Assembly: GCA_028690155.1 (NCBI GenBank)
Contig: JAQVBU010000013.1
Location: 1 to 61,763, forward strand
Source: Alphaproteobacteria bacterium
GTDB taxonomy: Bacteria; Pseudomonadota; Alphaproteobacteria; UBA9219
Direction of reading: 5' to 3'
DNA length: 61,763 bases
The notes beneath the pieces are model-generated. The model saw nothing but the letters and a program-made list of their open reading frames with translations. It had not been told where the DNA came from and made no database searches. Position numbers and translations under genes: made by a program. Shown here piece by piece: positions 28,509 to 37,182 of this stretch. Positions within the stretch are counted from its first letter, which is position 1, and each line of letters opens with the position of its first letter.

Positions 28509-28670
28509 ATGCGTAGTCTTATCTCTCGTTTTTCAAAGTCGGAAAAAGGCGCCACGGCCATTGAGTACGGTTTAATCGCCGCCCTTATCGCCGTCGTCAT
28601 TATTACGGCTGTCACGGCTCTTGGAACGTCGCTCAGCACCACGTTCGACAAAATCGCAACGGCGCTCTAA
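28509..28670 (+). CDS. flp: Flp-type prepilin
   Basis: A 53-residue Flp/Fap pilin, the fibre subunit of the Tad pilus. After a basic leader (MRSLISRFSKSEKG) comes the ATAIEYGLIAALIAVVIIT core. Cleavage after the Gly and the Glu at +5 are family features. The ATG at 28509 has GGAGG upstream. A strong terminator at 28704-28739 follows at once, which would let pilin transcript exceed that of the assembly genes behind it. Confidence 0.97.
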   Translation: MRSLISRFSKSEKGATAIEYGLIAALIAVVIITAVTALGTSLSTTFDKIATAL

Positions 28671-28703
28671 CCCTTTCGTGCCTTTCTGAAAGGGATTCAA
28701 AAA

Positions 28704-28739
28704 ACGCCGACGGGAAAATTCTCGTCGGCGTCTTTTTTT
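28704..28739 (+). terminator. Rho-independent terminator after flp
   Basis: The 9-bp arms ACGCCGACG (28704-28712) and CGTCGGCGT (28723-28731) pair perfectly, followed by CTTTTTTT. It separates flp from the pilus assembly genes. Confidence 0.95.
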
Positions 28740-28889
28740 GCTTTTTCTTCATCTTCGTTTCTCTTCCTTTACGATTTTTGTTTCTCCTTTTTGTTTCGCA
28801 AACGAATAGGGTTCATCGCTTTTTAACTCTATTGGGTGCATAATAACGCTAGATTTATCGTTGACGATCCTCTCTCAAGGCAACCCCGG

Positions 28890-29390
28890 ATGACCTCCGC
28901 ATTGACATCGTTTCATTTGGCGACTCTCTTCATCGCGGCGACGCTTTTCGCCGCGGCCGCCTTCTGCGATGTCACGACGTACCGTATTCCCAATTCCCTC
29001 AACGCCGCCTTGATCGCCCTCTTTCCCTTCTATCTTTTCTCGGCTCCGGTCATGCCGGATTGGCGTCAAGGATTTTTGGTTTTTGCCGTCGTGTCATGTT
29101 TCGGCTTTGCCGCCTTTCTCGCAAAGGCCTGGGGCGCCGGAGACGTCAAACTCTTGGCCGCGGCAAGCCTTTGGGCCGGTTCCGAATGGATTGCCACGCT
29201 TCTTCTTATCACGGCGCTGGTCGGCGGCATCGAAGCGCTTTTTGCTTTGATTGCGCTTCACCGCGACCTTCCTCCCACGATTCGCCTCTTTCGTCTCTTC
29301 AGGGCACAGATCCCCTATGGCCTTGCCCTTGCGACAGGAGGGATGTCCGTCCTGTTTTTTATCGCTCAACCCCTTTTGCTGTCTGATTGA
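28890..29390 (+). CDS. cpaA: Tad prepilin peptidase (CpaA/TadV)
   Basis: A 166-residue polytopic membrane aspartyl protease that cleaves Flp prepilin and pseudopilins. The first catalytic Asp is Asp27 in CDVTTYRIPN and the second is Asp85 in GAGDVK. At least four hydrophobic segments are present. The short form without the methylase domain is normal for CpaA/TadV. I start it at ATG 28890 (AAGG upstream); an in-frame GTG at 28836 is less likely. cpaB follows after 8 bp. Confidence 0.95.
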   Translation: MTSALTSFHLATLFIAATLFAAAAFCDVTTYRIPNSLNAALIALFPFYLFSAPVMPDWRQGFLVFAVVSCFGFAAFLAKAWGAGDVKLLAAASLWAGSEWIATLLLITALVGGIEALFALIALHRDLPPTIRLFRLFRAQIPYGLALATGGMSVLFFIAQPLLLSD

Positions 29391-29398
29391 GAGGGCCT

Positions 29399-30271
29399 AT
29401 GACATCGCGCAAAGTCACGCTTCTTCTCACGGCCGCCGTCATCGCCTTGGCTACCGTCTTCGCCGTCCGAAACGCAACCACACCGACGACGCAGGCGCCC
29501 CAACAAGCGCCGGCCCTAAAAACGACCGAGATTGCCGTCGCCGCTCATGACCTGCCCACCGGATCAATCCTGAAACAATCGGACATCAAGTGGTCTCCAT
29601 GGATTGCCGACGCCGACACCGGAGCGTTCTTCGTCAAAGATAAAGATGATCTCTCGACGTTAGCCGGCGCGGTCGTTCGGGATGGCTTTCGCGCAGGAGA
29701 CCCGATCCTTTCCGCGCGCATCGCCCATGCGCATGATCAAGGCTTTCTCGCCGCCGTCCTGACGCCGGGCATGCGCGCCATGTCGTTGGCTCTGTCGCCA
29801 ACCGCTGAAGTTGCCGGCTTCATTTTTCCCGGCGACCGCGTGGACGTCATTTTGACTCGAGGGTTCAGCCGAAAAGACGTGCAATCGCTAACCGAACGGC
29901 GCATTAGCGAGACCATTTTGCAAAACGTGCGCGTCCTTGCCCTTGATCAACGCAGCAGCAACCATGAAAACACCCCCAAAGTCGCGCAAATCGCCACACT
30001 TGAAGTCAGCCCCAAAGATGCTGAAAAATTGGCTTTGGCCATCGATCTTGCCGACGCCCGCGGGCTCAGCGGCAAAGCCTCCCTGACCCTCGTTCTGCGC
30101 AGCCTGGCGCTCGATCCATCCCCCTCAGAACCGGCACAGGCCGCACCGACGTGGGACAGCGATGTCAGCCGTTCGTATCCCTCAATGAACGGATCCGATT
30201 CCCTCGTACACCGCGTTCAGGTCATGCGCGGGAAAACCACGACGGAAAACTTCTTTGAACGGCAAAGGTAA
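29399..30271 (+). CDS. cpaB: Tad pilus assembly protein CpaB/RcpC
   Basis: A 290-residue protein. One N-terminal membrane helix (about 6-25) is followed by an SAF domain (about 43-110, AAHDLPTGSILKQSDIKW) and a CpaB/RcpC domain with PGMRAMSL and FIFPGDRVDV. It is thought to link the secretin to the inner-membrane machine or to help with secretin function. The ATG at 29399 has GAGG upstream. It precedes cpaC by 4 bp, so translation is probably coupled. Confidence 0.95.
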   Translation: MTSRKVTLLLTAAVIALATVFAVRNATTPTTQAPQQAPALKTTEIAVAAHDLPTGSILKQSDIKWSPWIADADTGAFFVKDKDDLSTLAGAVVRDGFRAGDPILSARIAHAHDQGFLAAVLTPGMRAMSLALSPTAEVAGFIFPGDRVDVILTRGFSRKDVQSLTERRISETILQNVRVLALDQRSSNHENTPKVAQIATLEVSPKDAEKLALAIDLADARGLSGKASLTLVLRSLALDPSPSEPAQAAPTWDSDVSRSYPSMNGSDSLVHRVQVMRGKTTTENFFERQR

Positions 30272-30275
30272 CGCT

Positions 30276-31766
30276 ATGAGACGCATCCTTCTTTTCTTGT
30301 CGTTTTTTCTTATGCTGTCGTTCCCGGCGGCCGCCTCGACAACGCTGGACCTGACTACCGATCATAGCCAAACGCTGACGCTCCAACGCCCGGCGGCTTC
30401 CGTCTTTATCGCGAACCCCGACATCGCCGATGTCCAGGTTCTTTCCCCGACGCGCGTCGTCCTTTTCGGAAAACGCACCGGCGAAACGACCTTCCTTGCG
30501 ACGGACGAAACCGGCGCCACCTTGGCGGACCGGACGGTCGTCGTCTCCCAAGATCTGTCGCCGTTGAAACGCGAGCTTGACGCAAGCTTCCCCGGCGAAC
30601 CCATCGACGTCAAGGCCGTTCCGGGAGGCATCATTCTTTCCGGCGTTGTTCAAAGCCAAACGACGGTCGCCGATGCCTATAAAATAGCCTTGCGCTACAT
30701 GCCCACAGGCGGCGACATCATCAACCGCATCCAAATCACCGGAAGCAGCCAAATCTTGATCCGCGTCCGCTTTGCCGAAGTGCAAAAGAACATCGACAAT
30801 TCGCTGGGCTTCAATTGGCATAACGTCCTGGCGGCCGGCGACCTGACCGTCGGTCTGGCGACGGGCTCGACGATCGGCACGGGCTCCAGCATCATCAACA
30901 CGCGTCCGAGCAATTCGGCCCTCGGTATGGCGAACAACGTCTTCGGCGTCTCGGGACGGACAGGAAACTTCAGCCTTAACGGCGTCATCGACGCGCTGGA
31001 GCAGGAAGGCCTTCTGACCACCCTGGCCGAACCGACCCTGACGGCCATGTCCGGCGAAACGGCGAACTTTCTGGCGGGCGGCGAGTTTCCCATACCCATC
31101 CCCCAAGACAATGGCTCGATCAGCATTGAGTTCCGTTCCTATGGCATTTCTTTGGCCTTCACGCCGACGGTCCTGACCAACAATCGTATCAGCTTGCACG
31201 TGCGCCCCGAGGTCAGCGAACTGACGGATGTCGGCGCTGTCGAATATAACGATATCTCGGTTCCGGCGCTTACCACGCGCAAAGCCGAGACCACGGTCGA
31301 AGTAGCCAGCGGCGAGAGTTTTGCGATCGCGGGGCTCATGAACAATTCGCAAACCCAAACGGTCAACAAATTTCCCATCTTGGGCGATTTGCCGATCTTG
31401 GGGCCTTTGTTTCGCTCGAATCACTTTGTCAACGGACAAACCGAGCTGGTCATCATCATCACGCCCTATGTCGTTCGTCCCTCCAAGGCCGCGCTCGCTC
31501 TGCCGACGGACGGCTTTTCGCCGCCCTCGACGATCGATCGTCTTGTCGGCATGCGGATGAGCAACAGCGATCCCTATGCGCGCCCCCTCAGCGGCCCGCC
31601 CACGGCCGTCCGCGTCAGCGCGCCGGATATTATGATTTCCGAACCGATCCCCGCACCTCGTGTCCCTGTCGAATCTGAAGCGCATCCTTCGGCCCCGTCA
31701 CCTGAACACCCCTTGGTTCTTTACACGAGCGAAGACCGGGGCGGCGGCGGTCTTCTTGTGGAGTAA
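30276..31766 (+). CDS. cpaC: Tad pilus secretin CpaC/RcpA
   Basis: A 496-residue outer-membrane secretin, the exit pore of the pilus. It has a signal peptide (residues 1-20), an N-terminal BON-like region (about 95-150, including GGIILSGVVQS), and a C-terminal secretin domain (about 210-430) with the ALEQEGLLTTLAEPTLTA segment and the tail LFRSNHFVNGQTELVIIITP. I start it at ATG 30276 (AAAGG upstream). Residues beyond 430 are Pro/Ser-rich and probably flexible. It follows cpaB and precedes cpaD. Confidence 0.95.
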   Translation: MRRILLFLSFFLMLSFPAAASTTLDLTTDHSQTLTLQRPAASVFIANPDIADVQVLSPTRVVLFGKRTGETTFLATDETGATLADRTVVVSQDLSPLKRELDASFPGEPIDVKAVPGGIILSGVVQSQTTVADAYKIALRYMPTGGDIINRIQITGSSQILIRVRFAEVQKNIDNSLGFNWHNVLAAGDLTVGLATGSTIGTGSSIINTRPSNSALGMANNVFGVSGRTGNFSLNGVIDALEQEGLLTTLAEPTLTAMSGETANFLAGGEFPIPIPQDNGSISIEFRSYGISLAFTPTVLTNNRISLHVRPEVSELTDVGAVEYNDISVPALTTRKAETTVEVASGESFAIAGLMNNSQTQTVNKFPILGDLPILGPLFRSNHFVNGQTELVIIITPYVVRPSKAALALPTDGFSPPSTIDRLVGMRMSNSDPYARPLSGPPTAVRVSAPDIMISEPIPAPRVPVESEAHPSAPSPEHPLVLYTSEDRGGGGLLVE

Positions 31767-31769
31767 GCC

Positions 31770-32240
31770 ATGACCTTTCCTTCCCGCACCCTTCTTCTTT
31801 CTTTGGGCCTCTTGATGCTTGCCGGATGCGACTCGATACGTGCGCCGACGCCGCGCGCCGATTACACCATAGCCGTAACCGAAAGCAGCGGAGGACCGGA
31901 AGCCCTTCGGCCTGAATGCGCGCCGTGGAGCGGCGACGAAGCCAGCCCCCTCGACGGCCAAGCCTTGCCGCAATTTGGGTGTGCGACGGCGCGCAATCTG
32001 GCCTCCATAGTCGAAGCGCCAAACGATCTTGTGGAAGGCCGGCCCTTGGATAAGGAACGCGGTGTCATGGCGGTTGGAACCATCCGCCGTTATGACAACA
32101 ACCAAACGCGCGGCCTCATTGTCCCGACAGCGGATTCGAGTCAGCCCGCGGCGACAACCGCCGCGACGGGCGCATCAGGTTTGACGGGTGACGTCACGGC
32201 AGGCGGCCGTTCTTCCAGCGGAGCCTCCTTAACCCCATGA
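31770..32240 (+). CDS. cpaD: Tad pilus lipoprotein CpaD
   Basis: A 156-residue lipoprotein. The signal peptide ends in the lipobox LAGC (Cys near 20). The CpaD core is recognisable as PQFGCATARNLASIVEAPNDLVEGR (the FGC-x-RN and DL-x-GR elements). The C terminus is Thr/Ala/Gly-rich. CpaD proteins are often near 200 residues, so this one is short. It likely helps secretin assembly in the outer membrane. Its TGA overlaps the cpaE ATG. Confidence 0.9.
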   Translation: MTFPSRTLLLSLGLLMLAGCDSIRAPTPRADYTIAVTESSGGPEALRPECAPWSGDEASPLDGQALPQFGCATARNLASIVEAPNDLVEGRPLDKERGVMAVGTIRRYDNNQTRGLIVPTADSSQPAATTAATGASGLTGDVTAGGRSSSGASLTP

Positions 32241-33499
32241 GCGGTTTTTTCTCTTCAGAACCTTCCGGTGAGGACATTATGTATGGCGAGTTTATGGCTT
32301 TTGTCCTCGATAACGAATCGCTTCTGGCGCTTCGAGCGTGGGCCGAACGGCAAGGATACCCCGGCGGCGCCGTGCAACAGGGCGGCCCCGATCTTTTCGC
32401 GCAAGCCTTGGGTGAATCGTCGCCGCCTAAAATGGCCATCATCGATATTGACGAACAAGCCGACCCCGTGGCCGTCACGTCCCGAATCGCCAGCCTGTGC
32501 AGCAGCGAATGCCGCCTTGTCGTCGTCGGATCAAAAAACGATGTGACGTTTTACCATCACATTTTAAACGCGGGCGCCGTCGACTATCTCGTCAAGCCGT
32601 TGACCCCGGATGTCTTGAATCAAGCGCTGGCCGCCGCGCTTCGCAGACCGGCAACCGCACCGGGTCCGAAAGAAAAAGAGGCGCGGATTGTGCTTTTTCT
32701 AGGCGCACGGGGCGGCATTGGGACAAGTACGGCGGCGTTGAATAGCGGTTGGATTCTTGCTCACGATTTTAAAAACAATGTGGCGCTTTTGGATCTGGAT
32801 CTTCAATTCGGAACAAGCGCGTTGGCGCTCGATCTCGATCCGGGGCACGGCCTGCGTGACATCGTCAGCGCGCCGGGACGCGTGGATGCGTTGATGATCG
32901 CAAGCTCCCTTGTGCCGGAAAGCGAACATTTCTCGATCCTCGGCGCGGAAGAGTCCATAGACGAAGTTTTGCCGGTTGACGGCGGCGCGATCCATGCGCT
33001 GTTGAAGGAAATGAAGGGAAACTTCCAGTTCATCGTCGTCGACTTGCCCCGCCATATGATCGCGTCTCAAAAACGGCTTCTGGCGGCAGCCCACGACATC
33101 GTCCTTCTTTCGGATCTGACCCTTGCCGGCATTCGCGACACGCTGCGCATTCAAAAAACCTTGGCCGCTTTGGGCTGCACGGCACGAATCATAATCGTCG
33201 CGGCGCGCGTCAATGCGTCGGGCGCCGGACAGATTTCGCGCGAGGTTTTTGAAAAAGGAATCAAAACCACCGTCGATTTCGAGTTGCCCGAAGCGACGGC
33301 TTCTCTGACGACCGCCGCAAACAGCGGCAAGGCCCTTGGAGCGCTGGCGGCACGGGCCCCCCTGACCAAAGCCCTGCGTCAGATTGCCCAAACGCTCTCC
33401 GATAAAGAGGCGGCGCGGGAAAAGAAAGGGGCTTCGTCCTTTTGGAGCAAAATTGCATCGGAAATGCGGAGCAAATCCGATAAAAAGGACCTTTCATGA
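32237..33499 (+). CDS. cpaE: Pilus assembly ATPase CpaE/TadZ
   Basis: A 420-residue protein with an N-terminal receiver-like domain (about 15-140) that keeps DYLVKPL but lacks an obvious phospho-Asp pocket, and a MinD/ParA-like ATPase domain (about 150-380) with the deviant Walker A GARGGIGTS and LLDLDLQFGTSALALDL. CpaE/TadZ places the pilus machine at the pole. The ATG at 32237 overlaps the cpaD stop; ATG 32279 after GGTGAGG is an alternative. It overlaps cpaF by 4 bases. Confidence 0.95.
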   Translation: MSGFFSSEPSGEDIMYGEFMAFVLDNESLLALRAWAERQGYPGGAVQQGGPDLFAQALGESSPPKMAIIDIDEQADPVAVTSRIASLCSSECRLVVVGSKNDVTFYHHILNAGAVDYLVKPLTPDVLNQALAAALRRPATAPGPKEKEARIVLFLGARGGIGTSTAALNSGWILAHDFKNNVALLDLDLQFGTSALALDLDPGHGLRDIVSAPGRVDALMIASSLVPESEHFSILGAEESIDEVLPVDGGAIHALLKEMKGNFQFIVVDLPRHMIASQKRLLAAAHDIVLLSDLTLAGIRDTLRIQKTLAALGCTARIIIVAARVNASGAGQISREVFEKGIKTTVDFELPEATASLTTAANSGKALGALAARAPLTKALRQIAQTLSDKEAAREKKGASSFWSKIASEMRSKSDKKDLS

Positions 33500-35106
33500 T
33501 CGAATCCCTGTCGACCGAAACGTCCTTTGCCGCCCTGCGCGACCGCCTTCTTCCGGTTCTGCGCAAGGCCATTCCTCCGAAACAAGCCGGACTGACCGCA
33601 CGGGCCGATATTGCACGAGAAGCCAAACGCGCCGTCAATGAATTAGTCGAAACGGCATCGATCGAGTTGAACCTTCTCGATCAACGGGACCTTGTCACGG
33701 CGCTCACGAACGCCTTTGTCGCCGAGACCGCCGGGAACGCTCCTGCTGAAAGCCCCGTCCCTGAAAACGAGGGCGATAACGACAACGCGCTCAGCGCCCT
33801 TGCCCCAACCGAACGCGTGGACCCCTATGTCCGCGACCCAAGTCGAGCCAGCGTCGAGCACGCCAAGATCAAGCTGCAACCGATCGTTCTCGAACGCATC
33901 GACGCCTCGCTGGCAGCGCGGTTGCCTCGAACGGCCTTGGCGCGTGATTTGACGGGGCTCGTGACCGAGCTTCTGAAGGAAACGAAAATTCAGTTGAACG
34001 GCGCCGAACGAGCCGAACTCGTCAAAGAACTTCTTGACGATATGTTGGGACTAGGGCCCCTTGAGCCGCTTCTGGCCGACGAAAGCATCTCGGAAATCAT
34101 GGTCAACGGCGCCAGACAAGTCTTCATCGAGAGCGGCGGACGATTGACGTTGTCTGACGTTCAGTTCCGGGACAACGACCATGTCATGGCGATTGCGACA
34201 CGCATCGTGACGGCCATCGGACGGCGCATCGATGAAAGCTCTCCTTTATGCGACGCGCGCCTTGCGGATGGAAGCCGCGTCAACATCATTATTCCGCCGC
34301 TCGCCATCGACGGGGCGACGATCACCATCCGCAAATTCGCCAAGAAAAAGATCACGCTCGATTCTATGCTGCGCTTCGAAAGCCTGTCGCCCGCCATGGC
34401 CAAAATGTTGCGCATCGCAGGCCGCGCGCGATTGAACATCTTGATTTCAGGGGGTACGGGATCGGGCAAAACGACTCTTTTGAACGCGCTGTCCCAAATG
34501 ATCGACCACGGCGAACGCATTGTTACCATTGAAGACGCGGCCGAGCTCCAACTTCAACAGCCGCACGTCGTCCGGCTTGAAACGCGGCCGCCGAATCTTG
34601 AAGGAAGCGGCGAGGTCACAATGCGCGACCTTGTGAAAAACGCGCTGCGCATGCGCCCCGATCGCATTATCGTCGGCGAAACGCGCGGGGGCGAAGCGCT
34701 CGATATGCTTCAAGCCATGAACACGGGCCACGACGGCTCTATGTCCACCATCCACGCCAACCGTCCGCGTGAAGCGTTGATGCGGCTTGAAAATCTGGTC
34801 GGCATGGCCAGCGTCAACCTGTCGCCGCGCGCCATCCGCCAGCAAATCGCTTCGGCGATCGATATGATTATCCAAGTCAGCCGCATGCGTGACGGGTCCC
34901 GGCGCATCTCCTACATTTCGGAAGTTATGGGGATGGAGGACGACACGATCACGATGCAGGATCTTTATTCCTGCGAGGTCGATGGCGAAACGCCGGACGG
35001 CAAGCTGGTCGTCACATTCAAAAATCATGGCCTTCGCCCGTTTTTCCTGCCCAAAGCCGCCTACTTCGGGCTTGACAAGCAACTTCTGGAGACGATCGAG
35101 TCATGA
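33496..35106 (+). CDS. cpaF: Secretion ATPase CpaF/TadA with duplicated N-terminal segment
   Basis: A 536-residue hexameric VirB11-like ATPase that powers pilus extension. The motor has Walker [10 protein letters not shown] (about 318-326), an Asp box [11 protein letters not shown], Walker [18 protein letters not shown] and the His box [13 protein letters not shown]. The protein is longer than typical CpaF because an N-terminal helical unit seems duplicated: [11 protein letters not shown] near 49-59 aligns with [11 protein letters not shown] near 158-168, 109 residues apart. The linker near 85-115 is acidic and Asp/Asn-rich. It overlaps both cpaE and tadB by 4 bases. Confidence 0.96.
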   Translation: MIESLSTETSFAALRDRLLPVLRKAIPPKQAGLTARADIAREAKRAVNELVETASIELNLLDQRDLVTALTNAFVAETAGNAPAESPVPENEGDNDNALSALAPTERVDPYVRDPSRASVEHAKIKLQPIVLERIDASLAARLPRTALARDLTGLVTELLKETKIQLNGAERAELVKELLDDMLGLGPLEPLLADESISEIMVNGARQVFIESGGRLTLSDVQFRDNDHVMAIATRIVTAIGRRIDESSPLCDARLADGSRVNIIIPPLAIDGATITIRKFAKKKITLDSMLRFESLSPAMAKMLRIAGRARLNILISGGTGSGKTTLLNALSQMIDHGERIVTIEDAAELQLQQPHVVRLETRPPNLEGSGEVTMRDLVKNALRMRPDRIIVGETRGGEALDMLQAMNTGHDGSMSTIHANRPREALMRLENLVGMASVNLSPRAIRQQIASAIDMIIQVSRMRDGSRRISYISEVMGMEDDTITMQDLYSCEVDGETPDGKLVVTFKNHGLRPFFLPKAAYFGLDKQLLETIES

Positions 35107-36089
35107 CGCTCAGCGCACAAACGCTTTCCCTTCTTCTCGGTGCCAGCGCGTTTGTCGTCGCCCTTCTGCTTCTTGCGGCTTTCTCGGAAAAATCCGACGC
35201 TCTAGGCAAAAGGCTGGCGCGCGTTTCAGGGGATCCGGTCAAGCGCATACATTCCGGCAAAGGCCCGGCGGAGGCCAACAGCTTTCGTTCAAACAAAGAC
35301 AGCACCATTCCGGTGATTGACCGCTTGGTAAAGCTGCTGCCCAACCCGGACAAGCTTCGCGCGCGTCTTGCGGGGACGGGACAAAACGTCTCGTTGGGTG
35401 AATACGCGTTGATGAACGCTCTGGCCGTGCTTTTTCTTTACATGCTGTTCAATATGACGTCCTTGGACAAAATTCTTGTCCTTCTGCTGTCGTTTTCGCT
35501 TGGACTGCTCGTGCCGCATGCGGTGACGGGGTTTATGAAAGCGCGGCGGCTTCGTAAATTTTTGGCGTCTTTTCCCGAAGCGATCGACACCTTGTGCCGA
35601 GGCATTCGCTCAGGCCTTCCCATTACCGAGTCGATCAACGCCGTCGGCCGCGAAATGCCCGACCCGATCGGCATCGAATTTCACCGCATCGGCGACAACG
35701 TGCGCATGGGAAAAAGCCTTGAGGATTCCATGTGGGATGTAGCGCAGCGCGTTGACACGCCTGAGTTCCGCTTTCTGATCATCGCCATGGCCATCCAGAA
35801 AGAAACCGGGGGCAATCTGGCCGAAACGCTGGAAAATTTGTCCGACCTTATCCGCAAGCGTCGCCAGCTTCGCCTCAAGGTCAAAGCGATGTCGTCCGAG
35901 GCCAAAGCCAGCGCGCTTATTATCGGCTCGCTGCCCTTTATCATGTTCGGTCTTCTGAGCGTTGTGAACCGCGACTATGTCCAAGTTCTTTTTGACGACC
36001 CCAAAGGCCTTTTCTTACTCGGCGGAGGTATCTTCTGGATGTCGCTGGGCTGGGGCGTGATGTTGAAAATGATTCATTTCGAGCTTTAG
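35103..36089 (+). CDS. tadB: Tad inner-membrane platform protein TadB
   Basis: A 328-residue GspF-family membrane protein that anchors the pilus motor. An N-terminal helix (8-25), a pair of helices near 95-140, a cytoplasmic GspF domain (about 155-280, with FPEAIDTLCRGIRSGLP and ETGGNLAETLENLSDLIRKR) and C-terminal helices near 275-325 are visible. Start ATG 35103 overlaps the cpaF stop. tadC follows after 2 bp, the usual pair. Confidence 0.95.
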   Translation: MTLSAQTLSLLLGASAFVVALLLLAAFSEKSDALGKRLARVSGDPVKRIHSGKGPAEANSFRSNKDSTIPVIDRLVKLLPNPDKLRARLAGTGQNVSLGEYALMNALAVLFLYMLFNMTSLDKILVLLLSFSLGLLVPHAVTGFMKARRLRKFLASFPEAIDTLCRGIRSGLPITESINAVGREMPDPIGIEFHRIGDNVRMGKSLEDSMWDVAQRVDTPEFRFLIIAMAIQKETGGNLAETLENLSDLIRKRRQLRLKVKAMSSEAKASALIIGSLPFIMFGLLSVVNRDYVQVLFDDPKGLFLLGGGIFWMSLGWGVMLKMIHFEL

Positions 36090-36091
36090 CC

Positions 36092-37051
36092 ATGGATGTC
36101 CTGAGCCTTCTTCACAATCCCGACGTTCTGGCCGTGCTGGCCGGGATGGGGGCCTTTGCGGTTGTGGTGCTGATTTGGTCTGCGCTGATCGATACGGACC
36201 CCTTCGCGAGCCGTCTGAAAAGCGTCGCCGAACGGCGGCGCGAATTGAGCGACGACGCGAAGAAGAAAAAAATCTCGCGGCGGGAACGCCTGATCGGTCC
36301 CAGCGTAATCCGCGAACTGGCACAGAAACTTCAGCTTGAACGAGGACGTCAAACGACGGCGCTTCGCTTGAAACTGGCACGGGCGGGATACCACTCGCAT
36401 GAAGCGTTGGCGCTCTACCTCTTGTTGCGTCTAGGGATGCCCATCGCGGCGGGAATCGCAGCCTTCCTTCTTCTCTTCGTGACCGAAACGTTCGACCTAG
36501 AGCCCATGATGAAAATCATGGTTCTGATTCTTGCGGTGCTGGCCGGTCTGGGAAGCCCGGATCTTTTCCTGAAAAACATGAGTCAACGCCGCGCCGATGT
36601 GTTGCGCAAGGCAATGCCGGATGCGCTGGATCTTATGGTCATCTGTGCCGAAGCCGGCTTAAGTCTGGATTCGTCGCTGGACCGCGTCAGCCGCGAAATG
36701 GCGTTGTCGTTTCCCGAATTAGCGGAAGAAATTGGATTGACGAGTGTTGAACTGGGCTTTCTTCCCAACCGAAGCCAAGCGCTTCAGAACTTGGCGGACC
36801 GCGTTCCCATCCCCGGGGTCATGGGGCTTGTGAACACCCTGATTCAAACCGAAAAATATGGAACCCCTCTGGCGCAAGCCTTGCGCGTCCTCTCAAGCGA
36901 AATGAGAACCGAACGGATCATGGCAGCCGAAGCCAAAGCGGCCAAGCTTCCGGCCACGCTCACGGTGCCGATGATCCTCTTCATCCTGCCGCCGTTGTTC
37001 GTCGTCCTGCTGGGCCCGGCCATTCTCAAGGTATCGGCGTTAATGCATTAA
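36092..37051 (+). CDS. tadC: Tad inner-membrane platform protein TadC
   Basis: A 319-residue GspF-family partner of TadB. It has an N-terminal helix (about 10-32), two helices around 108-155, a cytoplasmic GspF domain (about 165-275, with MPDALDLMVICAEAGLSLD and IQTEKYGTPLAQALRVLSSEMR) and a C-terminal helix. It closes the co-oriented Tad gene run; tadD/E/F/G are not next to it. Confidence 0.95.
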   Translation: MDVLSLLHNPDVLAVLAGMGAFAVVVLIWSALIDTDPFASRLKSVAERRRELSDDAKKKKISRRERLIGPSVIRELAQKLQLERGRQTTALRLKLARAGYHSHEALALYLLLRLGMPIAAGIAAFLLLFVTETFDLEPMMKIMVLILAVLAGLGSPDLFLKNMSQRRADVLRKAMPDALDLMVICAEAGLSLDSSLDRVSREMALSFPELAEEIGLTSVELGFLPNRSQALQNLADRVPIPGVMGLVNTLIQTEKYGTPLAQALRVLSSEMRTERIMAAEAKAAKLPATLTVPMILFILPPLFVVLLGPAILKVSALMH

Positions 37052-37182
37052 CCTATTCATAAATAATCAAAAATTCATTCTTGCGCATGAAAGTAAAGTA
37101 AATAATGCCGTGGGGGGCGCTTTTGGTGTAGGGTGCGTCTCGTTTAAGAAAACGTTTTCACTCTTATTTATTTTTTGACAAA

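Noticed and set aside
30222-31685. 487-codon frame antisense to cpaC
   Set aside because: cpaC has secretin signatures; the antisense reading is Arg/Gly/Asp-rich filler.
37148-37159. 12-bp palindrome GAAAACGTTTTC ahead of the 594-residue gene
   Set aside because: A/T-rich palindromes of this size are common by chance; no second copy noticed.
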